Made by a program: the position numbers and the translations under genes. From an uncultured Acidobacteriaceae bacterium (GTDB lineage: Bacteria > Acidobacteriota > Terriglobia > Terriglobales > Acidobacteriaceae), in contig CAIKND010000003.1 in assembly GCA_903828675.1 (NCBI GenBank), positions 1 through 32,887 of the forward strand: 32,887 nucleotides of DNA, written 5' to 3'. Shown here one piece after another: positions 15,615 to 23,660 of this stretch. The notes beneath the pieces were generated by a model. That model saw only the letters and a list, made by a program, of their open reading frames with translations, searched no databases and was not told where the DNA came from. Within the stretch, counting starts at the first letter, position 1. The number at the start of each line of letters is the position of its first letter.

Positions 15615-15690
15615 GGCTCTTTCCAGCCGCCGTGCGGCTCATCCGGGGAAAATCAGGCTGCGCAAAAACTCGTGCCAGGGCCTTGTTTTG

Positions 15691-15755
15691 AAAGGGCGCG
15701 GCTTCAGCCGCGCCGCAAGTTGATGAAAATAGACGAGGGCTTTAGCCCCTGAGGT
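15691..15755. repeat. Two-hairpin repeat (TTCA loop then TTTA loop), copy 1
   Basis: GGCGCGGC-TTCA-GCCGCGCC (15695-15714) is followed after 22 bases by GGGC-TTTA-GCCC (15737-15748) and CTGAGGTATGC. The same order of loops and a similar ending occur at 18697-18775. Confidence 0.65.
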
Positions 15756-15884
15756 ATGCTCTTCTGGCTACTCTCCCACCTTCGATACCTTGGCAGGCCC
15801 TTCTATAAAATCTATCAGCCCAATATGCGACAGACCCGCACCAGCCAGTACATCAACGCCATTTACCGCAAATCAGCTCCGTGC

Positions 15885-15919
15885 CCCATCCATTCCGCGT
15901 TGTTTGCGGAATGGATGGG
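15885..15919. repeat. Intergenic hairpin repeat, type A copy 4
   Basis: CCCATCCATTCCGC (15885-15898) and GCGGAATGGATGGG (15906-15919) form a perfect 14-bp stem around GTTGTTT, after GTGCC. It lies 77 bases downstream of the minus-strand lipoprotein gene. Confidence 0.85.
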
Positions 15920-15996
15920 ATACGACGAACTCAACCGCCGCCGCTTCGTCGACCACTGTCCACTGACCACTGCTTTTTCGGCGCTCCAGGTCGAAC

Positions 15997-16350
15997 TCAA
16001 AATATATGAATGCGGTGGTGCTTCTCTGATCCCTCGCCGATGTACTGCTTGCCCTTTTCTACCTTGTAAACGTCGCCGTAGAGATGTGTCTCCTTGGCGT
16101 TCGTCTCGGTATTGCTAAAGTCGAAAGACGTCTCTGAAAGCGTGCCCAGCGTGCCGTTGACTTCTGTATTGTTGTTCAACACAAGATGCAGATAACTTCC
16201 GGCCTTGTACTTGGCCAGGTCCTTTTCAATCTTCAGTGCGTGCTTTTCCGCTTTCGTTTTAGGGCTTCCATGGCACGCCGGCACAAACGCCAGCAACGCC
16301 AAAGTTATCGCCACACATACCAGCAACTTGCCGCCAGACTTGGTCTTCAT
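15997..16350 (-). CDS. Small exported hypothetical protein, probable lipoprotein
   Basis: The 117-residue product starts with KTKSGGKLLVCVAITLALLAFVPAC, a signal peptide ending in a lipobox-like VPAC. The mature part is Lys-rich and then has strands such as YLHLVLNNNTEVNGTLGTL and SFDFSNTETNAKETHLYGDVYKVEKG. This reads like a small SH3- or Sm-like beta barrel that tests how a surface is contacted, but that is only an impression. The ATG is fixed by a strong ribosome site, TTGGAGG, 4 bases upstream. It lies 49 bases after the DUF1684 gene on the same strand and probably ends that operon, with a type A hairpin downstream. Confidence 0.75.
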   Translation of the reverse strand: MKTKSGGKLLVCVAITLALLAFVPACHGSPKTKAEKHALKIEKDLAKYKAGSYLHLVLNNNTEVNGTLGTLSETSFDFSNTETNAKETHLYGDVYKVEKGKQYIGEGSEKHHRIHIF

Positions 16351-16399
16351 CGCGCCTCCAAAAGAATCATAACTACTAGGATGCATTCCACACCGGTCT

Positions 16400-17383
16400 C
16401 TAGTGCTCGTACCGTTGTTCTCCCGCCTCTACCGCCACCTTCATTCGGTTCTGTTCCGGTGGCAGCGGACAGGTCGCGTAATTCGTATAGGCACACGGCG
16501 GATTCTCCAATCGGTTGAAGTCAAGTGTCAAGTTGCCCGGCTGGTCAAGCCCATGATCCGGCAAATCCGTATGCAGAAACCGGCCACCGCCATAGGTCGC
16601 GGTCGTGCTGGTCGCATCTTTCAGAATGAAGAACAGTATCTTCGACTGCGGGTCTTCGATCACCGGTTCCAGGTGCTGCACCTCGCCGTTCAGCAGGAAC
16701 ATCGCCAGTCCCGGCGCCGGCAGCCTCAGCGTCGTCCCAATCACCGTGGGAATCTCCTGCACCTGCGGCGGCTTGAAGGGAATCCAGCGCGCCGTAACTC
16801 GATAGCGCGCATCCGGCGCATACCAGTTCAATCCATGGAAACCCTTGCGCCCCGGCGTGTCTGCGTCCTTGATGCGCAGCACGTACCGGTCGCCGCGCTT
16901 CAGCACCACAAACGTCATCCCGCGCCAGCCGATTGTAGAGGGCTTGTAGTCGTCTACCGTCAGCGGGCCTTCCCTTGCAGGCTGTCCGTCCACCGTCAAC
17001 TCCGCTGGAAATCCGCCCGCCGGCGAAAGCAATTGCACAATGTCCCCGCTCACCGTCAGCAGTCCCACGCGTTCCGGAGCCTGCGCACTTAGCCGGATCA
17101 GGTTGCCCGCGCCCGACCCCATCGAGTTGATGCCGGACTTCAGCCACCCCATTCCGGTCAGTGTCAACCACCCGTCTGGCGCGGAAATCTCCTTCGCCCG
17201 CCGATCCCGCCAACCTTCCAAATCATGCCGCCATTGCTCATCGCCAGCCGCCGCCGCTGAGGCCGCCACGTCTGTTCGAGGCGGCCCGCCCTGACCAACT
17301 GCGGATTTCGCTGCAGCCAACGTCAGACCGGATGCAGAAATCGAGAGAATCAAAATGGAAGTACTTGCAAGCCGCCCTGTCAT
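16400..17383 (-). CDS. DUF1684 domain-containing exported protein
   Basis: The 327-residue protein has an N-terminal signal peptide (LASTSILILSISASGLTLAAA). The DUF1684 body starts at EGWRDRRAKEISAPDGWLTLTGMGWL and ends with the hallmark block LDFNRLENPPCAYTNYATCPLPPEQNRMKVAVEAGE. The family is widespread and folds as a beta-rich domain; its biochemical role is not established. The ATG has GAGG about 10 bases upstream. It lies 66 bases after the alpha/beta hydrolase gene and 49 bases before the small lipoprotein gene, all on the minus strand, so the three probably form an operon of exported proteins. Confidence 0.9.
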   Translation of the reverse strand: MTGRLASTSILILSISASGLTLAAAKSAVGQGGPPRTDVAASAAAAGDEQWRHDLEGWRDRRAKEISAPDGWLTLTGMGWLKSGINSMGSGAGNLIRLSAQAPERVGLLTVSGDIVQLLSPAGGFPAELTVDGQPAREGPLTVDDYKPSTIGWRGMTFVVLKRGDRYVLRIKDADTPGRKGFHGLNWYAPDARYRVTARWIPFKPPQVQEIPTVIGTTLRLPAPGLAMFLLNGEVQHLEPVIEDPQSKILFFILKDATSTTATYGGGRFLHTDLPDHGLDQPGNLTLDFNRLENPPCAYTNYATCPLPPEQNRMKVAVEAGEQRYEH

Positions 17384-17449
17384 GGATCGAGGCCTCTTTC
17401 CAATGCCTGACTATCATTCTTAACCCGAAACGCAAGTGCGCGTGGGTCA

Positions 17450-18580
17450 CTACGGAATTGTACTCACCTGTAGTTCCTTCACGCCGATCCCGTCGCTCCA
17501 CTTGCCCATGAACCGCTGCTGCTGCGTGTTCCCCAGCGCATACTCCCGGTTCCGTCCGTAGAATGCCGCATCGCTCAGTCCGTCGAATAGTTTCCAGGTT
17601 CCGTAGAAATCCAGAGCGTCCACCGCCATGCCAAGCGCACCGTCGCCTCCGTTTTCGCTGGCTCTCAGTCGGCGCTTCTCCATCTGCTCAAAGAACCAAT
17701 GGCTCAGCGTCCCCGCTGCGGCCGGGTCCGTATACCGGAGATTCAGCCCGACCGGCGCCAGATGGTTGGCGACCAGCACCGGCGAGCCGTGGTCGTCGGA
17801 AACCATCAAAATATGATTCTTGTTTTCCGGCGCAACCTTTGTCGTCTCTTTGAAGATGCGTTTTGCATCCTCGTCTTTCACCAGCCTGTCTCGATCGCCT
17901 GCCACGGTCAGCAGCAGCGTGTCCTTTCCAATCAGGCTCAGGTCGGCCAGTTGCACTGAGGCGCTCTTGGGCATCGCCGAAGTCCTGCCCGGCTCCACGC
18001 ACATCAACGCCCGCGGCTGCGGAATCCCAAGCCGCTTCCACTCCGCTCCAAAGTTCGCCGTGATCAAGCCGCCCATCGAGTGGCCAACCACCGCGACCAT
18101 CTCCAACTGCGGCCTCACATGCCCAGGTTCGGCTTTGAGTCTCGCTATTCCTGCGCGAACCCCCGCGGCGGCATTAGCTGTGAATTCGGAGGTATGCGTG
18201 CGCAGGCCGTCCTGATACACAGGAAAAATCACAATATTTCCGCGCCTTACAATGTGGTCAATCCACGCGCCGTAGTACTTCGGTTCCAATGCCAGCCAGC
18301 CGTGATTGAATACGATCACCGGAGCGCTCTCCGGCTTCGGATCTGCCGGCTCAAATATCCAGTACCGTGTTGGCCCCACGCCGTACTCCTGCGCGACCAC
18401 CAGACCATGCTTGTAACTTGCGCTTCCCGGCCCCGCACCGGGCTGCCGGGGCCCCCTCGCCGCCCCCTCTGTCCTTGTTGAACAGGCAGCGACAATTCCC
18501 ACCACCAGCGCAATTAGGAACAGAATCCCCAGCCTCAGAACGTTCGCTCCTGCCATCCGGAACTCACTCGCACGTTTCAT
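17450..18580 (-). CDS. Alpha/beta hydrolase lipoprotein
   Basis: A hydrophobic N-terminus ends in a lipobox (IVAAC, Cys33), so the enzyme is predicted to be an envelope lipoprotein. The alpha/beta hydrolase core has the oxyanion-region FNHGW (about 91-95), the nucleophile elbow VVGHSMGG (Ser168) and a later DDHGSP segment that may provide the catalytic His. VAGDRDRLVKDEDAKRIF is the usual Asp-bearing strand-loop. The layout fits the chlorophyllase/PET-hydrolase-like dienelactone superfamily, acting on an unknown ester or amide. ATG at 18580 is chosen; 18607 and 18556 are alternatives. It leads the three-gene operon with the DUF1684 and small lipoprotein genes. Confidence 0.88.
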   Translation of the reverse strand: MKRASEFRMAGANVLRLGILFLIALVVGIVAACSTRTEGAARGPRQPGAGPGSASYKHGLVVAQEYGVGPTRYWIFEPADPKPESAPVIVFNHGWLALEPKYYGAWIDHIVRRGNIVIFPVYQDGLRTHTSEFTANAAAGVRAGIARLKAEPGHVRPQLEMVAVVGHSMGGLITANFGAEWKRLGIPQPRALMCVEPGRTSAMPKSASVQLADLSLIGKDTLLLTVAGDRDRLVKDEDAKRIFKETTKVAPENKNHILMVSDDHGSPVLVANHLAPVGLNLRYTDPAAAGTLSHWFFEQMEKRRLRASENGGDGALGMAVDALDFYGTWKLFDGLSDAAFYGRNREYALGNTQQQRFMGKWSDGIGVKELQVSTIP

Positions 18581-18696
18581 CGCTGATCCAGTCCTTGCTC
18601 GAGCCATCCAGGCGCGCCATGCATTTCACGTCAGCAACAATTGCAACCAAGCTGAACTCGCCCGCCATTGTGCCGACTTGTCAGCCCGCGGAAAAA

Positions 18697-18775
18697 CCAA
18701 TCCGGGTGGTAGGCTGGGGATTCATCCCCGGTAAAAGTGGATTGGGATGATTACGGCTTTTAAGCCCTTGGGCAT
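18697..18775. repeat. Two-hairpin repeat (TTCA loop then TTTA loop), copy 2
   Basis: GGGGA-TTCA-TCCCC (18716-18729) is enclosed by CCAATCC (18697-18703) and GGATTGG (18739-18745). It is followed by GGCT-TTTA-AGCC near 18755-18766 and CTTGGGCATGC. The order and ending match the copy at 15691. Confidence 0.55.
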
Positions 18776-18857
18776 GCATTCCGCGCCCTTCGCTCTGAAA
18801 TCAGTCCTTCTCCGCAACCCCATTTAACCCAACCATTATTCCGCAACTCGCTGTACC

Positions 18858-18887
18858 TTGACAGCGTCCTTCAGCCCTCCCTAAAAT
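18858..18887 (+). promoter_or_regulatory. Sigma-70 promoter of hrcA
   Basis: TTGACA (18858-18863) and TAAAAT (18882-18887) are separated by 18 bases, a perfect -35 and a five-of-six -10. Transcription would start near 18894, leaving a leader of about 68 bases before the hrcA ATG. Confidence 0.65.
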
Positions 18888-18961
18888 TAAAAAGGAGGCT
18901 TCTATCCTCTTTTCAACGTAAGCTCTATAGTGACAAGCATTTAGGCCGGAAAGCAGGGAAG

Positions 18962-20065
18962 ATGTCCGATGTGCGCCTCAGTCCGCGTGAGCGGCTGGTT
19001 CTTACAGCCATCATCGAGATGTACATCGCTACCGGCGAACCCGTGGCCTCGCAGGCGCTCGCCCGTTTCTTTATTGACCGTGAAGGTCTCAGTTCCGCCA
19101 CCCTGCGCAACGTAATGGCCACGCTCGGAGATGCAGGCTTGCTCGAACAGCCCCATACCTCCGCTGGCCGCATCCCTACCGCCGCCGCCTTCCGCTATTA
19201 CGTCGAGCAGATTACCCAAACCGGTCGTCTTGCGGCTGGCGTCAACGCTTCTATCCCCAACCAGCCCGGCCCTTCGCCCCTCAGTGAAGCCCGCCGAGGG
19301 CAAATTGAGGAAAGCTTCTCCGGCGTATCCAGCAGCCATGAGTATCTCGAGCGCACCTCGCACGTGCTCGCGCTCATCTCCAGCGGTCTCGGCGTGGCCT
19401 TGGCCTGCTCCACTGCCGCCCAGGTGCTTGAGCACATCCACTTCTCCCGCCTCTCGACCGGCAGAGTTCTGGCTGTCCTCGTCACCCAGGCCGGTGCCGT
19501 GCAGGATCGTGTACTCGCACTGGACCACGAACTGACCCACGCCGAACTGGAAACCGCCGCCCGTTACCTCAACGAGAACTTTCGCGGATGGCCCGTGGAG
19601 CGCATCCTTTCTGAGGTAGCCCGCCGCGCCGACCTCGAGCGCGAAGCCTATCGCCAGATGCTGGCCTCCGTCGAGGAACTCTGCCGCAAAGGCGCACTGG
19701 TCGCCGCGGAATCAGGCCCCGCCATCTACATGGACGGAATCGCCAACCTCATCTCCAGCGAATTGGATCGCGAGCGCCTGCGCCAGATGCTGCTTGCCCT
19801 CGAAGCCAAACAGAGGCTGGTAGAACTGCTCAACGCCTATGTCGATGGACGCCAGCAGGAAGTCCGCGTTGTCGTAGGTCTCGACGAAGCCTCACCCGCC
19901 ATGCAGGATCTCGTGCTCATCGGAGCCCAGGCCCGTCTCGGCGGATCAAATCTGGGTACGGTCGCCGTCATTGCCCCCACCCGCATCCAATATCAGGAGA
20001 TGATTCAGGCCGTCAGCTACATCGCGAAGCTCTCCGAGCGCCTCCTGGAACTCCCCGCCGACTAG
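18962..20065 (+). CDS. hrcA: Heat-inducible transcription repressor HrcA
   Basis: HrcA represses heat-shock chaperone operons by binding CIRCE operators, and is kept active by GroEL. The N-terminal winged helix is clear: LSPRERLVLTAIIEMYIATGEPVASQALARFF and SSATLRNVMATLGDAGLLEQPHTSAGRIPT (residues about 4-75). The GAF-like and dimerisation regions follow, with RVVVGLDEASPAMQDLVLIGAQARLGG and GTVAVIAPTRIQYQEMIQAV near the C-terminus. At 367 residues it is slightly longer than usual. The ATG has GCAGGGAAG directly upstream. It is followed by grpE after about 260 bases and then dnaJ. No CIRCE was seen in this region, so its targets are probably elsewhere. Confidence 0.95.
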   Translation: MSDVRLSPRERLVLTAIIEMYIATGEPVASQALARFFIDREGLSSATLRNVMATLGDAGLLEQPHTSAGRIPTAAAFRYYVEQITQTGRLAAGVNASIPNQPGPSPLSEARRGQIEESFSGVSSSHEYLERTSHVLALISSGLGVALACSTAAQVLEHIHFSRLSTGRVLAVLVTQAGAVQDRVLALDHELTHAELETAARYLNENFRGWPVERILSEVARRADLEREAYRQMLASVEELCRKGALVAAESGPAIYMDGIANLISSELDRERLRQMLLALEAKQRLVELLNAYVDGRQQEVRVVVGLDEASPAMQDLVLIGAQARLGGSNLGTVAVIAPTRIQYQEMIQAVSYIAKLSERLLELPAD

Positions 20066-20328
20066 GTCACTGACCGCTTGAACGAATACGCAGAATCATG
20101 AGGTCAAAGACTTGGCCGGCGAGTAACCTGCAAAGAAATATCGAGCTCGATTCGTAAAGGAACGCCCCGTCACCGGTCGCAGGTACCCAGTTTCATCACA
20201 ATAGTCGAATTGTCGCTAAGATCGCTGCTCCTGAATGAAGCATTTGCAGCCCGCGGCAAGCGCGAAAACCGTCAAAGAAAATACAATGGAATCAGGTGCC
20301 CTTGATTTTTAGGAGAATGCGTAACCAT

Positions 20329-20952
20329 ATGTCAGATAAGAAAACAGAATCGACCACGTTGGAACCTCTTGAGATCGCTTCTGGCGGGCCCGCGGAAGAT
20401 TCAGCCACGGACCCGGCGTCAAATTCGCCCGTCTACGATGAAGTCCCAGTAAATGCTGCCCAGGCCGCAACTCCCTCTGAGTCCGTTACCCGCGCGGAGT
20501 ACGACCAGATGAAGGGCGAGCGTGATCAGCTTTTAGACCGTATCGCCCGCCTCCAGGCGGAGTTTGAAAACGCCCGCAAGCGCGGCGAGCGTGAGCGTCT
20601 TGAGTTTCGCGACTATGCTACCGGCGCCGTCGTCGAACAGTTCCTGCCCGTCCTCGACAACTTCGAGCTGGCCCTCAAGTCCGACGGATCCGCGGAACAG
20701 TTGCGCTCCGGCGTTGCTCTCATCGTCAAGCAAATGGAAGAAGTTCTGCGCCAGATGCAGGTCATTCCTGTTCCTTCCGTTGGTGAGGCATTCGATCCCC
20801 GTGTCCATGAGGCCCTTGGCGCGGTCGATCGCGATGACATGCCCGACCAGCACGTCGCTGAAGAGATCCGTCGCGGCTACCGCCTGCGCGAGCGCCTTCT
20901 GCGTCCGGCCATGGTCCGCGTAGCCCACAACCCAAAACAAATTAGTGAATAA
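20329..20952 (+). CDS. grpE: Nucleotide exchange factor GrpE
   Basis: GrpE releases ADP from DnaK during the chaperone cycle. The 207-residue product has a variable acidic N-terminus, a long coiled-coil helix (RAEYDQMKGERDQLLDRIARLQAEFENARKRGERER) and the conserved four-helix and beta domain. LEFRDYATGAVVEQFLPVLDNFELAL, RQMQVIPVPSVGEAFDPRVHEAL and the C-terminal GYRLRERLLRPAMVRVAHNP are diagnostic. ATG at 20329 follows AGGAG at 13 bases; ATG at 20317 lies too close to that site. dnaJ starts 47 bases later. A TACAAT at 20282 might be a -10 box, but no -35 is seen. Confidence 0.96.
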   Translation: MSDKKTESTTLEPLEIASGGPAEDSATDPASNSPVYDEVPVNAAQAATPSESVTRAEYDQMKGERDQLLDRIARLQAEFENARKRGERERLEFRDYATGAVVEQFLPVLDNFELALKSDGSAEQLRSGVALIVKQMEEVLRQMQVIPVPSVGEAFDPRVHEALGAVDRDDMPDQHVAEEIRRGYRLRERLLRPAMVRVAHNPKQISE

Positions 20953-20999
20953 TCTGTGTCACCGGCAAGTAATTGGTTTTTTGAATCTCAAACAAAAGA

Positions 21000-22133
21000 A
21001 TGGTTTCTAATACAAAAGTGAGCAAAGCAGATTTCTACGAAGTTCTCGGCGTAACCCGCGAAGTCAGCGACCAGGAATTGAAGAGCGCCTATCGTAAGCA
21101 GGCGCTCAAGTACCACCCTGACCGCAACCCCGGCGACCACGCGGCCGAGGAAAAGTTCAAGCAGGCCAGCGAGGCTTATCAGGTCCTCAGCGACGCTGAC
21201 AAGCGCGCCGCATACGATCGCTACGGTCATGCCGGTCTGGGTGGACAGGGTCCCGGTGCCGGTCCCTTTGCCGGCGGCGTCGACATCGGCGACATCTTCG
21301 GCGACCTGTTTGGCGAGATGTTCTCCATGGGAGGCAGCGGCCCGCGCGGTTCGCGTCAGCAGCGAGGCGACGACCTCCGCTTCGACCTCACCATCGATTT
21401 TGAGGACGCCATCTTCGGCACTGAAACTGAAGTCAGAATTCGCCGCCTTGAGGTCTGTGCCGCCTGCAAAGGCCGCGGCAGCGCCTCCGGTCGCGGTCCC
21501 ACCACCTGCGCCCAGTGCCAGGGACGTGGCCAGCTCCGCTTCCAGCAGGGCTTTTTCTCCGTGGCCCGCACCTGCGGCGCCTGCGGCGGCACTGGCTCCG
21601 TCATCGGCGACCCCTGTACAACCTGCCGGGGCGAGACCCGTACCTCCACCGAATTCAAGCTCAGCGTCAAGGTGCCCCCTGGCGTTGAAGACGGAACCCG
21701 CATTCGCTACTCCGGCGAAGGCGATGCAGGCCGCGCCGGTGGCCCTAAGGGCGACTTGTACGTTGTCCTTGCTATCCGTCCGCACGATCATTTCGAGCGC
21801 CACGGGTACGACCTTCACTGCGTCATCCCCATCAGCTTCCCGCAGGCGGCTTTGGGTGCCGAATTCGAAATGCCCGGCATCGACGGCCCTGTGAACCTGA
21901 AAATTCCCGAGGGCACCCAGAGCGGTCGCGAATTGCGCGTGCGCGGACGCGGCGTTCCCTATCTCAATGAAAAGGGGCACGGCGACCTCATCGTTAAAGT
22001 CGTCGTCCAGATTCCCCGAAAGCTCAGCCGCTCCCAGCGCGAACTCGTCACCAAGCTGTCTGAGTCGCTCACCGTCGACAACAAACCTGCTTCACCTGGA
22101 CTCATTGAGAAAATGAAGGATCTTTTCAATTAA
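21000..22133 (+). CDS. dnaJ: Chaperone protein DnaJ
   Basis: DnaJ delivers unfolded proteins to DnaK and stimulates its ATPase. The 377 residues hold a J domain (about 10-75, with HPD at 39-41 in KYHPDRNPG), a Gly/Phe-rich linker, a zinc-binding region (about 152-213) and the C-terminal substrate-binding barrels. The four zinc motifs are [24 protein letters not shown] and CTTCRGET; the last lacks the final Gly but keeps both cysteines. The start lies 47 bases after grpE, so they are co-transcribed. dnaK is not present between them, as it is in many operons. An unrelated amidase-like gene follows after about 170 bases. Confidence 0.96.
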   Translation: MVSNTKVSKADFYEVLGVTREVSDQELKSAYRKQALKYHPDRNPGDHAAEEKFKQASEAYQVLSDADKRAAYDRYGHAGLGGQGPGAGPFAGGVDIGDIFGDLFGEMFSMGGSGPRGSRQQRGDDLRFDLTIDFEDAIFGTETEVRIRRLEVCAACKGRGSASGRGPTTCAQCQGRGQLRFQQGFFSVARTCGACGGTGSVIGDPCTTCRGETRTSTEFKLSVKVPPGVEDGTRIRYSGEGDAGRAGGPKGDLYVVLAIRPHDHFERHGYDLHCVIPISFPQAALGAEFEMPGIDGPVNLKIPEGTQSGRELRVRGRGVPYLNEKGHGDLIVKVVVQIPRKLSRSQRELVTKLSESLTVDNKPASPGLIEKMKDLFN

Positions 22134-22301
22134 GATTCCGCACGGACACCGTATATTTGGACCATCGAGTCCGGCACGGAGCCTGATAACACACGAATGA
22201 GTTAGGATAGCCGGTTGCTGAATATCTTCTTCTGCGCAAAGCAAAGCTTTGGCGGAGATAATCAAGACCGGCTGTTCCAGGCTCTTCGATGAGGTGGCTG
22301 C

Positions 22302-22976
22302 ATGAGTGTAGTCGATCCAAACGACGTCTTTGTCCATCCCCACAATTGGAAAGAAGTCACGTTTCAAAAGGCCCTCATCCAATGCGAGTTTGAACCCGTA
22401 GTCGCCGTCAGCAGTGTCAATGGCCACAGGCAGGCAACTCGCATGGGGTTTGGGTGGATCGTGAGCGGTTCCGGCGCCAATCTTCATGCCGTTGGAACCC
22501 GGTTCTTCGAACTTCTCGCCTCGTCCACGCCGTCAGTGGATCAGGACCTGAAGGAGCTGATTGCCGCCCAGGACGCAGCCCGTGCCAACCCCGCATTTCA
22601 GCCTTCCGGCGGTGTCACGCACTGCAATCAGGCGACGCTGGCGGTTGCCAAGGCGGTTGAAGCGCCAACCGACGGCCTAGCAGGACTCCTTGCCAACAAG
22701 TTCGCTGCCGTGCTCGCCTCTTCAAAGGACTACAAGAGCGTTACTGCGGCCGACGCGCAGGCTCTGGCCAATCAGGGCATCCTTGTCATCGGAGCCTGGC
22801 AGAATCCCGCCGGCACCGGCCACGTGGTCACAATTCGCCCTGCGGGAGTCAAAGGCGATCAACCCGTTCAAGGCCGCGGTCCGCTCATGAACAACATCGG
22901 GGCTACCGTGGGAGTCCAGTACGAGAACTGGGTATTTCCAAAGAACGCAATGGTCAAGTACTACACCCCGGGATAA
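22302..22976 (+). CDS. Putative papain/NlpC-fold amidase, possible secreted effector
   Basis: The 224-residue protein has no signal peptide or membrane segment. The second half carries a Cys-His pair typical of papain-fold amidases: GGVTHCNQATLAVAKAV (Cys108) and, 66 residues later, GTGHVVTIRP (His174). A further polar residue is possible at Asn197/198. The Cys lies at the start of a helix and the His on a strand, as in NlpC/P60, CHAP and type VI secretion amidase effectors. The wall-amidase assignment is an inference. The ATG follows GAGGTGG at 5 bases. The next gene, 27 bases on, encodes a signal-peptide protein, an arrangement like effector plus periplasmic immunity protein. Confidence 0.7.
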   Translation: MSVVDPNDVFVHPHNWKEVTFQKALIQCEFEPVVAVSSVNGHRQATRMGFGWIVSGSGANLHAVGTRFFELLASSTPSVDQDLKELIAAQDAARANPAFQPSGGVTHCNQATLAVAKAVEAPTDGLAGLLANKFAAVLASSKDYKSVTAADAQALANQGILVIGAWQNPAGTGHVVTIRPAGVKGDQPVQGRGPLMNNIGATVGVQYENWVFPKNAMVKYYTPG

Positions 22977-23003
22977 ACGCGCGCCGTTCACAGGAGGGCT
23001 TGA

Positions 23004-23600
23004 ATGAAAAAGGTCGCCGCTCTTTGCCTGGCCTTCATCTGTTCTTTCGCCATCGCAGCCACCCCCGGCATGCACGACGGTGCCTGGTGGAAATCCGCCT
23101 CCGAGGATCAGCGCACCGGTTTCCTAGCCGGGTACATTGACTGCGCCCTCTACGATGCGGCGGAGAAGCAGTATACGGCGGTCACTTGGAACTCCGCCGA
23201 GCAGGCCATCACCGCGCGCTATACCGCCCATCCCGCCGAGTTGAAGACGCCCGTAGCCTCCATGCTCGCCCAATATGTCAAAGCCCAGAAGCCCGGCCCC
23301 GTTCCACCCGGCGGAGACGTGCACCCAGGCAAGCACGGAATCTTCGATGGCGAATACTGGAGGCAGTCTCCCCCCGAGCATCGTCTCGGCTTCATCGAGG
23401 GATATCTAGACCGCCATGCGAAAATCGCAAACTCCACTGCAACATATCCGCAGCCCGCGGCCACCTACGTGAAGCAAATCTCCAGCTGGTACGGCATCCG
23501 CGCCGACGATCCCGGTGAGATCAATGCAAAGCGCTCCCCCCGCAAGATCGCCGACGTCCTCTATCGGTTCCGTGCAAAGGCCGCCCCGCCCGCCCATTAG
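23004..23600 (+). CDS. Exported two-repeat protein, candidate immunity protein
   Basis: A signal peptide (residues 1-19, KKVAALCLAFICSFAIAA) directs it to the periplasm. The mature protein has an internal duplication: residues 22-51, with GAWWKSASEDQRTGFLAGYIDC, and 111-141, with GEYWRQSPPEHRLGFIEGYLD. The shared core is W-W/R-x-S, then R-x-GF-x-x-GY-x-D. It resembles the GY-motif helices of small periplasmic Rap1a/Tai-type immunity proteins, but I cannot confirm membership. It follows the amidase-like gene by 27 bases, with a GGAGGG ribosome site, so the two are almost certainly co-transcribed. It could also be an unrelated secreted protein. Confidence 0.75.
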   Translation: MKKVAALCLAFICSFAIAATPGMHDGAWWKSASEDQRTGFLAGYIDCALYDAAEKQYTAVTWNSAEQAITARYTAHPAELKTPVASMLAQYVKAQKPGPVPPGGDVHPGKHGIFDGEYWRQSPPEHRLGFIEGYLDRHAKIANSTATYPQPAATYVKQISSWYGIRADDPGEINAKRSPRKIADVLYRFRAKAAPPAH

Positions 23601-23660
23601 CAGCAGTTCTTCAACGCATCCTGAATCGCCACGATCGCTTGCATGCCGTTCAATTTCTCT

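Larger units (their letters stand above)
15615..15996. other. Intergenic region upstream of aroG with repeats
   Basis: This stretch has no credible gene. It contains a hairpin next to the aroG ribosome site (AGCCGC 15625-15630, GCGGCT 15634-15639), a two-hairpin repeat (15691-15755) and type A hairpin copy 4 (15885-15919). Simple CCACTG repeats lie at about 15951-15971. Confidence 0.6.
18581..18961. other. Divergent intergenic region upstream of hrcA
   Basis: About 380 bases separate the hydrolase and hrcA starts. They hold a two-hairpin repeat (18697-18775) and the hrcA promoter (18858-18887). I looked for the CIRCE half-sites TTAGCACTC and GAGTGCTAA and did not find them. Confidence 0.6.

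Noticed and set aside
14397..15752. A 451-codon open frame on the plus strand
   Set aside because: It is antisense to the DAHP synthase gene, whose motifs are unmistakable. The protein is low complexity in Arg and His.
4798..15919. Type A hairpins as a CRISPR array or insertion sequences
   Set aside because: Copies are single and far apart, with no regular spacers, no transposase and no target duplications.
15756..16118. Plus-strand frame of 120 codons
   Set aside because: It reads through a type A hairpin and overlaps the minus-strand lipoprotein gene; composition is not protein-like.
18581..18961. CIRCE operator before hrcA
   Set aside because: Neither TTAGCACTC nor GAGTGCTAA, nor a close pair, was found by eye.
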